NCBI GenBank assembly: GCA_001704575.1
Contig: MCAW01000002.1
Span: 186,158 to 250,157, forward strand
Length of the DNA stretch: 64,000 nucleotides
Direction: 5' to 3'
Origin: Methylophilales bacterium LSUCC0135
Lineage (GTDB): Bacteria; Pseudomonadota; Gammaproteobacteria; Burkholderiales; Methylophilaceae
A program made the position numbers and the translations under genes. Position 1 is the stretch's first letter. Each line of letters opens with the position of its first letter. The notes below the pieces were generated by a model. It made no database searches and was not told the origin of the DNA. It was given only the letters and a program-made list of their open reading frames with translations. Shown piece after piece: positions 1 through 9,689 of the stretch.

Positions 1-85
1 TTTCCGCCGCCGCTGGAAGAATCGCAAACCCGCCGAGAGACAGGGTTAGAAAAACGAAACTGACAGCAGTTTTTACGGCGGACAT
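1..85 (-). CDS. Partial exported protein, N-terminus only (possibly TolC-type)
   Basis: Only the first 28 codons lie in the window; the gene runs off the left edge. The start MSAVKTAVSFVFLTLSLGG is a typical Sec signal peptide: basic n-region, hydrophobic core, small residues near a likely cleavage site after PAA. The ATG sits 7 bases after the pcm stop and its AAGG ribosome site overlaps that stop, so the two are co-transcribed. In many betaproteobacteria pcm is followed by a TolC-family outer-membrane gene. That identity is inference from position only; nothing of the mature protein is visible. Confidence 0.6.
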   Translation of the reverse strand, partial: MSAVKTAVSFVFLTLSLGGFAILPAAAE

Positions 86-92
86 GTCAACC

Positions 93-827
93 TTAAAATT
101 GAAAACGATCGGGTTGTGGGGCGTTGATCAATGGTGGCAGGCAAGTTTCAAAAATCGCATCCTGCTTGAAACCGTCTGCGCTGACGCGGCGGAACATCAT
201 GGCTTCCATCACGGGCGCATCGCCGGTCACAACGAACATACGACCGCCGATGGCGAGGCTTTGTTTCACGCTTTGCGGGCTGACGGGCAAAGAACCGGTA
301 AACACGATGACGTCATAGGGCGCTTGTGCCGGCCAACCCTCGGCCGCGTTGCCGATCTCCAGGGTGACATTGTCGACATGCTGTTGCGCCAGTCGCTTGC
401 CGGCCGCCTCGCTCAGCGCGGGGAAGAGCTCGACGCTGACAACCTCGCGCGCCGATTTTGCCAGCAAAGCAGTGAGATAGCCGCTGCCGGTACCGATTTC
501 CAGCACCTTGTCGGTTTTTCTGATTTCCAGCGCCTGCAGAATGCGGCCTTCGATCTTGGGCGACAGCATGAACTGGCCTTCGCCGATGGGGATCTCGATA
601 TCGGCAAAGGCCAGACCGGCATATTGTGGCGGCACGAAAGCCTCGCGCGGTACCTGCTTGAGCAGGTCGAGCACGGCGCCATCGAGCACCTCCCAGGTGC
701 GGATCTGCTGTTCTATCATGTTAAAACGAGCCTGCTCGTCTGGCATATTAAAGCGAGCCTGTTCGTCTGGCATGTTAAAACCAGTCTGTTCAGCGGCGGT
801 TTTGGCGGGTGCGATATCGGTTTGCAT
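93..827 (-). CDS. pcm: Protein-L-isoaspartate O-methyltransferase family protein
   Basis: This is a SAM-dependent methyltransferase of the PCMT family, which repairs isoaspartyl residues in the cytoplasm. The SAM-binding loop VLEIGTGSGYLTALL is intact and is followed by the acidic VSVELFP strand. Family members usually begin near MIEQQIRTWEVLD. This ORF has about 36 extra N-terminal residues built from near-identical 27-base units, each with its own in-frame ATG (first bases at 719, 746 and 773 on the minus strand, besides 827). The true start is therefore uncertain; 719 would give the usual family length. It is the first gene of a unit continuing into the exported protein at the window edge. 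Confidence 0.85.
   Translation of the reverse strand: MQTDIAPAKTAAEQTGFNMPDEQARFNMPDEQARFNMIEQQIRTWEVLDGAVLDLLKQVPREAFVPPQYAGLAFADIEIPIGEGQFMLSPKIEGRILQALEIRKTDKVLEIGTGSGYLTALLAKSAREVVSVELFPALSEAAGKRLAQQHVDNVTLEIGNAAEGWPAQAPYDVIVFTGSLPVSPQSVKQSLAIGGRMFVVTGDAPVMEAMMFRRVSADGFKQDAIFETCLPPLINAPQPDRFQF
717..797 (-). repeat. 27-bp tandem repeat, three units, spanning the pcm start region
   Basis: Three adjacent 27-base units lie at 717-743, 744-770 and 771-797. The first two differ at only three positions and the third is degenerate at its far end. On the coding strand each unit encodes an in-frame Met and a version of the nonapeptide FNMPDEQAR. Unit length is a multiple of three, so copy-number change keeps the reading frame. 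Confidence 0.9.
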
Positions 828-911
828 GTTGATCGTTCAGGATGGTTGGTTGATGGCTTGAATTATAGCCCAAGCCCATGACAGATTTAAGGAAGGTTTG
901 CTGCCGGCGAT

Positions 912-2302
<1,391 letters not shown>

Positions 2303-2306
<4 letters not shown>

Positions 2307-3976
2307 GGGGTTTCCTTAATGGGCAGCAACAAGCGGAATTCTGCACCCTGCATCGCACTCTCGCCAACACTGATTTCGCCGTGATGCGCGGCCACGATCT
2401 GGCGCACCACCGCCAGACCCAGGCCGATGCCACCACTGCGCTTGCTGAAAAAAGGATCAAAAATATGGGGACGCTGTTCCGGCGGAATGCCGGGGCCGTT
2501 ATCGGCAACGCTGATCTCGACCTCGTCCGGCAGCTGTCGGACGGAAACCAGCACCTTGCCGTTCTGCGGCAGAATCTGGATGGCGTTGAGCAGCAGATTG
2601 AGCAGTACCTGCATGATCTGCTCATGATCGCAGGCGGTCATCACGCCTTCTTCCGCCTCGCACACCAGCGTAACGGCTTTCTTCTCGGCCTGCGTGCGCA
2701 ACATGGCAACAGCCTGCTGCGCCAGCTCTGAAATGTTGGTGAGCCGGAACTCCGGCGCGCGCGGACGGGCGCTGTCGATCAGGGTCGAAACCAGTTTGTT
2801 GAGCCGCTCGGTCTCGGAAATGATGAAACCGCAGACCTCCCGCCCTTCCGGCGAAAGATCAGGCTCGCGCAGCAACACCTGGGCAGAGGAACGCAAAATC
2901 CCCAGCGGGGTGCGTACCTCATGACTCATGGCGGCCGCCATCTCACCGACCACCGCCAGTTTCGCCGCACGCGTCAGGTGTTCCTTCGAGCGCTCGAGGT
3001 CGGCAATCATCTGCGCGAATGCCTTCGACAGGCTGGCGACTTCGGCCGGACCGCCGGCCGGCGGCGGCAGATTGCTGGGCGCGCTGATGAAACGGTTGGC
3101 GAAATCGGTCAACTTTAACAGCGGGCTGCTAATGCTTCTGGCCAGCGGAATTGCAATAAAACTGGATAACAGCAAAGTCGCCAGCAGCAAGCCGATGAAG
3201 ATCAGACCCATGCGCCGGATGGGGGCCAGCGCCTCATCGCGATGCTGAGAAAAAACCACGCGCCAGCCGATCTCGGTCAGTCCCTGAAATCCCTGCATGC
3301 CCACATTGGCGGAAATACGCGCCTTCACCGTGTTCTGCCACAGGGCGGTAGCGGCTATCACCCGCTCGTTTTCGTCCAGCAATGCGGCCGAGGTACGGCC
3401 GGAGACGGCGCCGCTCATGATATCGCTGACCTCCAGCCAGTTGAATTCGGCCACCAGCAACGCAATCGGACGCGCTTCGATCGCATCGAAAATCTCGGTG
3501 CTCATGCGCAGGGTATGGTTGTACGGACGCGAAACGCGGATCGTGCTCTGCGCCAGCGTCACTTCGAACCAGCCCGGCTGCCGGCCCAGCGGTTGCCCGA
3601 GCATGGCGGCGTCGCTGGCGGCAATCACCATACCTTGCGGGTCGGTCACATAGAGGCCGTGATACACCTTCTGATAACTATCCTTCAGCTCCGCCAGAAA
3701 TTTCGACAAACGCTTGTCGACATCGCCTATCATCGCGTCCTGCATCACCTCCAGCTTACGCCAGGATGCCACGTTCTGCAGGCGCTCAAACATCATGCGG
3801 TCGATATCGTCGGCAGTGGCGTTGGCACGGGTTTCCAGATCGTGCTGGATTTCGGTCTTGAGCGCAGTGCGCGCCTCATAAAAGGCTAGCCCGGTAATCA
3901 GGGTGACCGGCAACAGGCTGGTGAGCAGAAAGGCACCCAGCAAAAGATAGCGGATCGGCAGATGCGTCACGCGCAT
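2303..3976 (-). CDS. Membrane sensor histidine kinase
   Basis: The protein has 557 residues from the ATG at 3976. I chose this start because it opens directly into the first membrane helix (about 10-32); longer in-frame starts would overlap the divergent gene at 4080. A periplasmic sensing region of roughly 230 residues follows, then a second helix (LIFIGLLLATLLLSSFIAI), a HAMP linker, the HisKA box MSHEVRTPLGIL with the phospho-accepting His, an N box (NLLLNAIQILP) and G boxes (DNGPGIPP, GIGLGLAV). It overlaps the sigma-54 regulator by 4 bases and is its evident partner. The ligand is not identifiable. The divergent channel and binding-protein-like genes may belong to the same sensing unit. 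Confidence 0.93.
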
Positions 3977-4079
3977 GCGAATTTCCGTTGTTTCAGATGG
4001 GGCGGCATGGCTTTTGCGTGCCTTCCTGTTTGATTGTGAATAATCAAGATTAGAATGTCCGCTAAAACATGGCAAGAAC

Positions 4080-5168
4080 ATGGTGAAAATTATGATCCCT
4101 GCATCGACCATTTCTGTAACAACCATTTTTGGGGCGCCCTGCCGCGCGCTTCGTCGCACCCTGCTCAGGTTTGGCCTCTGCATCGCCTGCCTGCTGTCGG
4201 GACCGGCGCTTACCGCCGCGGCCGGAGAAGCGACACCAGCCGCAGAAGAAAACAGTGCCAGCCTGATCGAAGGCTTCAAGCTCGGCGGCTATGCCAGCGC
4301 CGGCATCGTGGTGCCACGCCATGCGCAAACGGAAATCGCGGTCAACGAAATCAGTCTGATCGTCACCTGGGAAGGTGACAGCCGCTGGAAATTCTTTTCC
4401 GAACTGGAGCTGGAGCGGCCGGTGGTCTGGCGCGAGGGTGACGATTTCTCCAAGCAGGAATCCTTTCTCGATCTTGAGCGCCTCTACCTCGATTACAACG
4501 TCAACGAAAAACTCAACCTGCGCGCCGGCCGCTATCTGACCCCTGCAGGACGCTGGAACCTGATCCATGCTTCTCCGCTGGTGTGGACGTCATCGCGCCC
4601 CCTCGTTACCAGCCGGCTGTTTCCGAAGTCATTGAACGGGGTCATGGTTTATGGCGCCCTGCCTTTCCGGCAGGAAGCCTTCGAATACACGCTGTTTGCC
4701 GAAGCGCTCAAGGATCAGGATGTCGAGCGCAACGAAGTGCCGTTCCGCGACACGCTGGGCGCGCGCTTCACGCTCAGCGGCAAAATCGAGTGGGGCTTGT
4801 CGCTACTGGAATTTTCCGAAGATATTCCCGACAGACCGCGCTTCAGAATGGTCGGACTGGATTTCCACAGCAAGCACATGGGTTGGGAATTCAGCGGCGA
4901 GGCTTTTCAGCGTTTCTACAGTGACGGCAAGGACGGCGGCAAGGGCGCATACCTGCAATCGGTCGCACCGCTCGGTCATCAATGGTTCGCCATCCTTCGG
5001 CTGGAGAATTTTCAGCGGCCGACGGAAGAAGCCAGCGACCGCTGGCTGATCGGCGCGGCCTGGCGGCCTGCGCCCAACCGCATCCTGAAGATGGAATATG
5101 TCGGCGGCGATGAGCAGCGCGACGATTCGCCCAAAGGGTTTCTGGCTTCTTACGCGATTCTGTTCTGA
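4080..5168 (+). CDS. Putative outer-membrane channel (porin-like)
   Basis: The product has 362 residues with a long N-terminal segment containing a hydrophobic stretch (FGLCIACLLSGPALTAAAG) that looks like a signal peptide. The mature part is rich in alternating aromatic/polar stretches such as RWKFFSELELERPVVW, YTLFAEAL and WFAILRLENF, and it ends in Phe, as outer-membrane beta-barrels do. No named porin family is certain. It is divergent from the histidine kinase, with a 103-base gap carrying both promoters, and its stop overlaps the start of the next gene by one base. The start is uncertain because an ATG follows at codon 5. A channel supplying the next gene's ligand is plausible but unproven. 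Confidence 0.6.
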   Translation: MVKIMIPASTISVTTIFGAPCRALRRTLLRFGLCIACLLSGPALTAAAGEATPAAEENSASLIEGFKLGGYASAGIVVPRHAQTEIAVNEISLIVTWEGDSRWKFFSELELERPVVWREGDDFSKQESFLDLERLYLDYNVNEKLNLRAGRYLTPAGRWNLIHASPLVWTSSRPLVTSRLFPKSLNGVMVYGALPFRQEAFEYTLFAEALKDQDVERNEVPFRDTLGARFTLSGKIEWGLSLLEFSEDIPDRPRFRMVGLDFHSKHMGWEFSGEAFQRFYSDGKDGGKGAYLQSVAPLGHQWFAILRLENFQRPTEEASDRWLIGAAWRPAPNRILKMEYVGGDEQRDDSPKGFLASYAILF

Positions 5169-5701
5169 TGAGTTCCAGCCCGATGTTACACATGCGTCTT
5201 TTTTGGCTGCTGCCTATGTTGTGGCTGCTGTTTGCCCTGGCGGCGGGCCTGCTGCCTGCCAGCAGGGCGCAGGCGGCAAACAACAGCCTGATTGCCATCA
5301 TCGCGCCGGCCGATTTTTCCAGCAGAAACCTCAGCCGCGCCGAGCTTGGCCTTATCTTCCTGCGCAAAAAGCTTTACTGGCCCAACGGCAAACGCATGCG
5401 GCCAGCCAACCTGCCACCCCAACACGAGCTGCGCAAACAGTTCTCGCAGCAGATTCTCGGCAGCTTGCCGGAAGCGCAGAGCGAATACTGGAACGAGCTT
5501 TACTTCCACGGCACCACGCCGCCCCATGTCGTCAATTCTCAGGAGGCCATGCTGCGATTCGTCGCCGACACGGCCGGCAGCATCGGCTATATCGATGCCT
5601 GCCTGCTGGACGAGCGGGTCAAGGCGCTCGCCTGGCTGCAGGCAGACGGCAGTCTGAGCTTTTCAGCACCGGTACTCAGCTGCCCGCAGAACACACCCTG
5701 A
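5168..5701 (+). CDS. Small periplasmic phosphate-binding-protein-like (PBP2 fold) protein
   Basis: This 177-residue exported protein has a hydrophobic signal (LFWLLPMLWLLFALAAGLLP) ending near ASRAQA. The mature part resembles the short PstS-like proteins of proteobacteria: it opens with LIAIIAPADF, contains LGLIFLRKKLYWPNG, and the C-terminal GSIGYIDACLLDERVKAL matches the usual GxIGY motif of this group. It is half the size of a true substrate-binding protein and there is no ABC transporter next to it. An accessory or sensing role is more likely than transport. It overlaps the porin-like gene by one base. Internal ATGs at codons 6 and 9 are alternative starts. Confidence 0.6.
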   Translation: MSSSPMLHMRLFWLLPMLWLLFALAAGLLPASRAQAANNSLIAIIAPADFSSRNLSRAELGLIFLRKKLYWPNGKRMRPANLPPQHELRKQFSQQILGSLPEAQSEYWNELYFHGTTPPHVVNSQEAMLRFVADTAGSIGYIDACLLDERVKALAWLQADGSLSFSAPVLSCPQNTP

Positions 5702-5704
5702 AAT

Positions 5705-5762
5705 CCCTGCAAATTTTGATGAAACCCTGCAAATTTTGCATGGTTATGCCCTGCAAAATTTG
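5705..5762 (+). promoter_or_regulatory. Three direct repeats, probable enhancer (UAS) for the sigma-54 regulator
   Basis: Copies of CCCTGCAAATTTTG start at 5705, 5725 and 5749 (the last as CCCTGCAAAATTTG), so they lie 20 and 24 bases apart, about two helical turns. The middle copy contains the inverted repeat TGCAAA-T-TTTGCA (5728-5740), as expected for a Fis-type dimer. They lie about 130-190 bases upstream of the sigma-54 promoter at 5894, the usual distance for NtrC-type activators. That the regulator at 912-2306 binds here is inference. Confidence 0.6.
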
Positions 5763-5825
5763 TCTTTTCTGCCGCGTCAAAGCGCAAATTCTTCTCTCCG
5801 GCACACTTTCGCCACGCAAAAAATT

Positions 5826-5838
5826 TCTCAAGCCATTG
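5826..5838 (+). promoter_or_regulatory. Possible IHF site between enhancer repeats and promoter
   Basis: TCTCAAGCCATTG matches the IHF consensus WATCAANNNNTTR with one mismatch. It lies between the repeats and the sigma-54 promoter, where a DNA bend is usually needed. A single degenerate match in AT-rich DNA is weak evidence. Confidence 0.3.
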
Positions 5839-5893
5839 TTTATAAGAGATTAATTTACAGCCATCGGCGCCAAGGCGCTTTCCATTCCAATAC

Positions 5894-5909
5894 TGGCACG
5901 GCGTTTGCC
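5894..5909 (+). promoter_or_regulatory. Sigma-54 (-24/-12) promoter
   Basis: TGGCACGGCGTTTGCC matches the consensus TGGCAC-N5-TTGC exactly, with GG and GC at the correct spacing. Transcription would start near 5920, giving a leader of about 25 bases that carries GGAG at 5932-5935 before the ATG at 5945. It is the only strong sigma-54 site I noticed outside coding sequence, and a sigma-54 activator gene lies 3.6 kb upstream. Confidence 0.85.
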
Positions 5910-5944
5910 ATCTATCAGGTATTCATATCGTGGAGCACCTGAAC

Positions 5945-6676
5945 ATGCTGTTGGAACCATTGCAAACCGAAGCCCTGTCAGTACCGGAAACCACCGGGCG
6001 CCAGTTGTTAAGGACAGCGCCTTACATCCATGCCGCAGCGGATCGCGCGCATCGCCATTTCAGCCCGTCAGGAAACCTGAGACGGCAGAAAGCCGAAGTA
6101 CATCTGCACTCCGCCGAAAACGTGCATACCGCTATCTCCGGCCGAGATGCGAAAGATCGCGCCGAACTGGAAGACTTCGTACACGACATCTTTGCACGCG
6201 CCTACGGTGCCGATGTCAGGGAATTCATGCCCCAGCTGATGAGCCTGCGCAATACACAAGGCGAGCTGCTCGCAGTGTGCGGCCTGCGTCATGCCGAAGA
6301 CAGCCGCCTCTTTCTCGAACGCTATCTGACCCAGCCGGTCGAGCACATGATCGCCGAGAAAAGCGGTCAGGCCGTCGAACGTCAGGATATTGTCGAAATC
6401 GGCAATCTGGCCGTCGCCCACCCGGAAACTTCGCGCAGCCTGCTGGCCAGCATCAGCCTGTATCTGCACGGCACCAACACCGCCTGGGGCGTATTCACCG
6501 GTATCCCCAGCCTGAGAAACTCGCTGTGCAAACTCAATATGCTGCTGCTGCCTTTGGGCATTGCCAGCCTGAGCCACTTGCCGCAGCACGAGCATGCCGC
6601 CTGGGGCACTTACTACGATGAAAAGCCCCATGTCATGGCGGTTCAGCGTCTGCAACCGGCAAGGAGCGTTGTCTGA
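5945..6676 (+). CDS. Thermostable-hemolysin family protein (putative acyltransferase-like)
   Basis: The product has 243 residues and resembles the delta-VPH thermostable hemolysin family in its middle part: DFVHDIFARAYGADV, MSLRNTQGELLAVCGLR, FLERYLTQPVEHMI, DIVEIGNLAVAHP. No signal peptide is visible. The layout, especially the EIGNLAV strand after a charged helix, recalls GNAT and autoinducer-synthase folds, so a small-molecule acyl-transfer role is possible; the hemolysin name reflects family history only. ATG 5945 is preferred over GTG 5930 because GGAG sits 9 bases upstream. It is the first gene of the sigma-54 operon, and its stop overlaps the ligase start by one base. Confidence 0.75.
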   Translation: MLLEPLQTEALSVPETTGRQLLRTAPYIHAAADRAHRHFSPSGNLRRQKAEVHLHSAENVHTAISGRDAKDRAELEDFVHDIFARAYGADVREFMPQLMSLRNTQGELLAVCGLRHAEDSRLFLERYLTQPVEHMIAEKSGQAVERQDIVEIGNLAVAHPETSRSLLASISLYLHGTNTAWGVFTGIPSLRNSLCKLNMLLLPLGIASLSHLPQHEHAAWGTYYDEKPHVMAVQRLQPARSVV

Positions 6677-8196
6677 TGGCGTCGCAGATTCTTGCCGCGA
6701 TTGCGCGCCATGCAGCGCAACAACCCGAAGCGATTGCCATGCAGGAATCGGCAACGGCACTGAGCTATGCCGAACTGGCGACGGAAATCGTGCGCATGCA
6801 AAAACGTCTCGTGCCTGAAAGCGCACACGTCATCGGGCTGGCAGTGGAAAACTCGCCGGCCTGGGCAGTGATCGACCTTGCGGCCATAGCCGCCGGTGTG
6901 CCAGTGGTGCCTTTGCCCGGCTTTTTCTCGGCAGAGCAGACCCTGCACGCGATAGGCAACGCTGGCATCAACAAACTGATCACCGACCAGCCCATCGTCA
7001 TGGAAAACCTGCTGGAAACGCAGGGCAGGGCAGTTTCGGCACGCCAGCGCTATCAATTGGCCGGGCGCTGGCTCACCCAATTCACGCTGGCAGAAATTGG
7101 TGAGTGCCGATTGCCGCCGGGTACCGCAAAGGTGACTTACACCTCCGGTACCACCGGTCAACCCAAGGGCGTTTGCCTCAGCCTGGCGGCCATCGAGCAG
7201 GTCGCGCAAAGCCTGCTGCAGGTGACCGAAGCCGGTTCGGCCGACCGCCACCTCAGCATCCTGCCACTTTCGACCCTGCTGGAAAACATCGCCGGCCTGT
7301 ATGTGCCGCTGATGGCAGGCGCACGCTGCACCCTGCTGCCCTCGCAACGCGTCGGCCTGAGCGGCGCCACCGGGCTGGATCCGCTGCAGCTGCTGGAAAG
7401 CATACAACACAGCCAGGCAACCACGCTGGTGCTGACTCCGGAATTGCTGAAAGCGCTGGTGATGCTGGCCGAGGCCGGTCACGCGCTACCTGACAGCTTG
7501 CGCTTCGTTGCCGTCGGCGGTGCCACCGTTTCCCTCGCCCTGCTCGACCGCGCGGCGGCGGTTGGCCTGCCGGTATTCGAAGGCTATGGCCTGTCCGAAT
7601 GCAGCTCGGTGTTCGCCGTCAATTCGCCCAAGGCCCATCTCACCGGTAGCGTTGGCAAGCCCTTGCCGCATGTCGTACTGAAATTCGCCGAAGACGGCGA
7701 GATTCTGGTTTCCGGCAGCACCATGCTCGGCTACACCGGCGCCGACCTTGCCGATTACGGCAACCGATTCTGGCCGACCGGCGATACCGGCTATCTGGAT
7801 GAAGCCGGTTATCTCTACATCAATGGCCGCAAAAAGAACATTTTCATCACCTCCTTCGGCCGCAATGTTTCGCCCGAATGGGTAGAAAGCCAGCTCGCGC
7901 AATCACCGGCCATCGCCCAGGCAGCGTTGTTCGGCGAAGCGCGGCCGTGGAATACCGCGGTCATTGTGCCCTCCGCCCATGCCAGCATGGAAGACATTGA
8001 CGCTGTCATCAACACCGTCAATGCCGGCTTGCCGGACTATGCCAAGGTGCGGCGCTGGCTGCGGGCCGATGCGCCTTTCAGCGGCAAAAACCAGCAGCTG
8101 ACGCCCAATTTCAGGCTGCGCCGCGACGCTATCTGGCAGGCCTACGCCAACCGAATCAATCACTTATATGAGGAATCCGCAGATGTCTGTTTATGA
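6676..8196 (+). CDS. AMP-forming acyl/aryl ligase (ANL superfamily)
   Basis: This 506-residue adenylate-forming enzyme activates a carboxylic acid with ATP, normally passing it to CoA or another acceptor. Visible motifs are the P-loop-like TYTSGTTGQPKG, EGYGLSECSS, the ATP-binding aspartate in TGDTGYLDEAGYLYI, the hinge GRKKNIF and a C-terminal GKNQQLTPN containing the likely catalytic lysine. It starts one base inside the hemolysin-family gene and overlaps the next start by 14 bases, so translation is probably coupled. The substrate is unknown. It is shorter than typical long-chain acyl-CoA synthetases. In this context it could feed the neighbouring acyltransferase-like protein. Confidence 0.85.
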   Translation: MASQILAAIARHAAQQPEAIAMQESATALSYAELATEIVRMQKRLVPESAHVIGLAVENSPAWAVIDLAAIAAGVPVVPLPGFFSAEQTLHAIGNAGINKLITDQPIVMENLLETQGRAVSARQRYQLAGRWLTQFTLAEIGECRLPPGTAKVTYTSGTTGQPKGVCLSLAAIEQVAQSLLQVTEAGSADRHLSILPLSTLLENIAGLYVPLMAGARCTLLPSQRVGLSGATGLDPLQLLESIQHSQATTLVLTPELLKALVMLAEAGHALPDSLRFVAVGGATVSLALLDRAAAVGLPVFEGYGLSECSSVFAVNSPKAHLTGSVGKPLPHVVLKFAEDGEILVSGSTMLGYTGADLADYGNRFWPTGDTGYLDEAGYLYINGRKKNIFITSFGRNVSPEWVESQLAQSPAIAQAALFGEARPWNTAVIVPSAHASMEDIDAVINTVNAGLPDYAKVRRWLRADAPFSGKNQQLTPNFRLRRDAIWQAYANRINHLYEESADVCL

Positions 8197-8872
8197 AACC
8201 CTGCTCAACGCCACCCGCGAACAACGGGAGGCCCTGCTCAGCCTGCCTTTGCTCCAGGCCGGCGCCCGCGGTGAAGTCGGCCTTGATGCCTATATCGCCT
8301 TTCTGACCGAGGCCTATCACCACGTCAAGCACACCACCCCATTGCTGATGACCTGCGGCGGTCGCCTGCCGGAACGCTACGAGTGGTTGCGCGACGGCAT
8401 GGCCGAATATATCGAGGAAGAACTCGGCCATCAGGAATGGATACTGAACGACATCCGCGCCTGTGGCGCCGATGCCGAAGCGGTGCGTCACGGCAAACCG
8501 GGACCTGCGACCGAGCTGATGGTGGCCTATGCCTACGACATGATTCAGCGCGTCAACCCGATCGGCTTTCTCGGCATGGTGCTGGTGCTGGAAGGCACCA
8601 GTACCGCGATCGCCTCGCAGGCAGGGATTGCGATCCAGCAAAGTCTGGGGCTGGACAAGAAAGCCTTCACCTACCTCAGCTCGCACGGCGCGCTGGATGT
8701 CGAGCACACCGCTTTTTACGAAAGCCTGGTCAACCGCATCAACGATGCGGACGACCTGCAAACGCTGATCCACAGCGCCAACATGTTCTACAAGCTTTAC
8801 GGCGATATTTTCCGCGAACTGGCAGCACGCTTTCTGCCACAGACATGCAGCGGAGAGGCAGCATGTTGCTGA
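8183..8872 (+). CDS. Heme-oxygenase-like diiron oxidase / TenA-like protein
   Basis: The protein has 229 residues, is mostly helical, and belongs to the TenA/PqqC/UndA-like superfamily often labelled iron-containing redox enzyme. Candidate metal ligands are E80 and H83 (EEELGH), E137 (LVLEGTST) and the H-x3-D-x2-H set H168, D172, H175 (HGALDVEH). The spacing agrees with heme-oxygenase-like diiron oxidases such as CADD and UndA. This suggests O2-dependent oxidation of an activated acyl or amino-acid-derived substrate rather than thiamine salvage. ATG 8183 is chosen over 8168 because GAGGA lies 8 bases upstream. It overlaps the ligase by 14 bases and the SDR by 10. Confidence 0.75.
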   Translation: MSVYETLLNATREQREALLSLPLLQAGARGEVGLDAYIAFLTEAYHHVKHTTPLLMTCGGRLPERYEWLRDGMAEYIEEELGHQEWILNDIRACGADAEAVRHGKPGPATELMVAYAYDMIQRVNPIGFLGMVLVLEGTSTAIASQAGIAIQQSLGLDKKAFTYLSSHGALDVEHTAFYESLVNRINDADDLQTLIHSANMFYKLYGDIFRELAARFLPQTCSGEAACC

Positions 8873-9669
8873 GAGGCAAAAAAATCCTGCTGACCGGCGC
8901 GACCGGCGGCATCGGCCGTCACCTGGCCCTGCAACTCGCAGCAGAAGGCGCCGAACTGGCGCTGGTCTGTTTCGATGCGGAAAAGTTGCAGGCACTGGCT
9001 GCCGAAATCGGTACGCAGGGCGGCAAGGCCGCGGTCATCGTCGCCGACTTCACCCATGCCCATGCTGCCGAAGGCGTGGCGGAAGCCGCCATGATCAAGC
9101 TGCGCGGCGTCGATATCCTGATCAACAACGCCGGCATTCTGGATTTCATCATGTTCGCCGAACAGGAACCAAAACGCATCGCACAAATGGTACAGATCAA
9201 CCTGACGGTGCCGATGCAGCTGACACGCGCCCTGCTGCCCGGCTTCATGGCCCTGAACAGTGGCCAGATCGTCAATATCGGCTCCATGTTCGGCTCGATC
9301 GGCTTTCCGCATCACGCCTGCTACAGCGCCACCAAATTCGGCATGCGCGGCTTCTCGCAGGCGCTGCGCCGTGAGCTGGCAGGACGCGACATCGCTGTCA
9401 CTTATGTCGCTCCGCGAGCCGTCAAAACGCCGCTTAATGACCTGGCCACGGCAGCCATGCAAAAGGCGACCGGCACAAACGTTGATGCGCCGGAAGCGGT
9501 TGCGGAAAAAATCATCGCCGCCATCAAGCGCGGCAACGGCGATGTGTACATCGGCCAACCGGAATCGTTTTTTGCCTGGCTCAACGGCTTTTTACCGGCG
9601 CTGGTGAGCATGGGCCTGAAGAAAAAAACCGCCATCGCCGCACACTACGCCAGCAGAAAACAACCATGA
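8863..9669 (+). CDS. Short-chain dehydrogenase/reductase (SDR)
   Basis: The product is a 268-residue classical SDR. The NAD(P)-binding motif TGATGGIG is at the N-terminus, NNAG follows in the middle, and the catalytic residues are Ser in VNIGSMFG and YSATK (Tyr/Lys). It should reduce or oxidise a carbonyl/alcohol using NAD(P)H. A C-terminal amphipathic or hydrophobic segment (FFAWLNGFLPALVSMGLKK) may touch the membrane, as in other lipid-acting SDRs. It starts 10 bases inside the diiron gene, which implies coupled translation and a shared pathway. The substrate is not identifiable. Confidence 0.88.
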   Translation: MLLRGKKILLTGATGGIGRHLALQLAAEGAELALVCFDAEKLQALAAEIGTQGGKAAVIVADFTHAHAAEGVAEAAMIKLRGVDILINNAGILDFIMFAEQEPKRIAQMVQINLTVPMQLTRALLPGFMALNSGQIVNIGSMFGSIGFPHHACYSATKFGMRGFSQALRRELAGRDIAVTYVAPRAVKTPLNDLATAAMQKATGTNVDAPEAVAEKIIAAIKRGNGDVYIGQPESFFAWLNGFLPALVSMGLKKKTAIAAHYASRKQP

Positions 9670-9689
9670 CCATCACAGGAGCCAACATC

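Noticed and set aside
3977-4279. N-terminal extension of the histidine kinase frame upstream of 3976
   Set aside because: It overlaps the divergent channel gene, lacks family features, and the protein's natural membrane helix begins right after ATG 3976.
5705-5762. Direct repeats as a possible CRISPR array
   Set aside because: Only three 14-base units with 6-10 base gaps, no spacers of normal length and no cas genes; better explained as activator binding sites.
8168-8182. Earlier ATG for the diiron protein
   Set aside because: The ribosome site GAGGA lies inside this stretch and is properly spaced for ATG 8183 instead.
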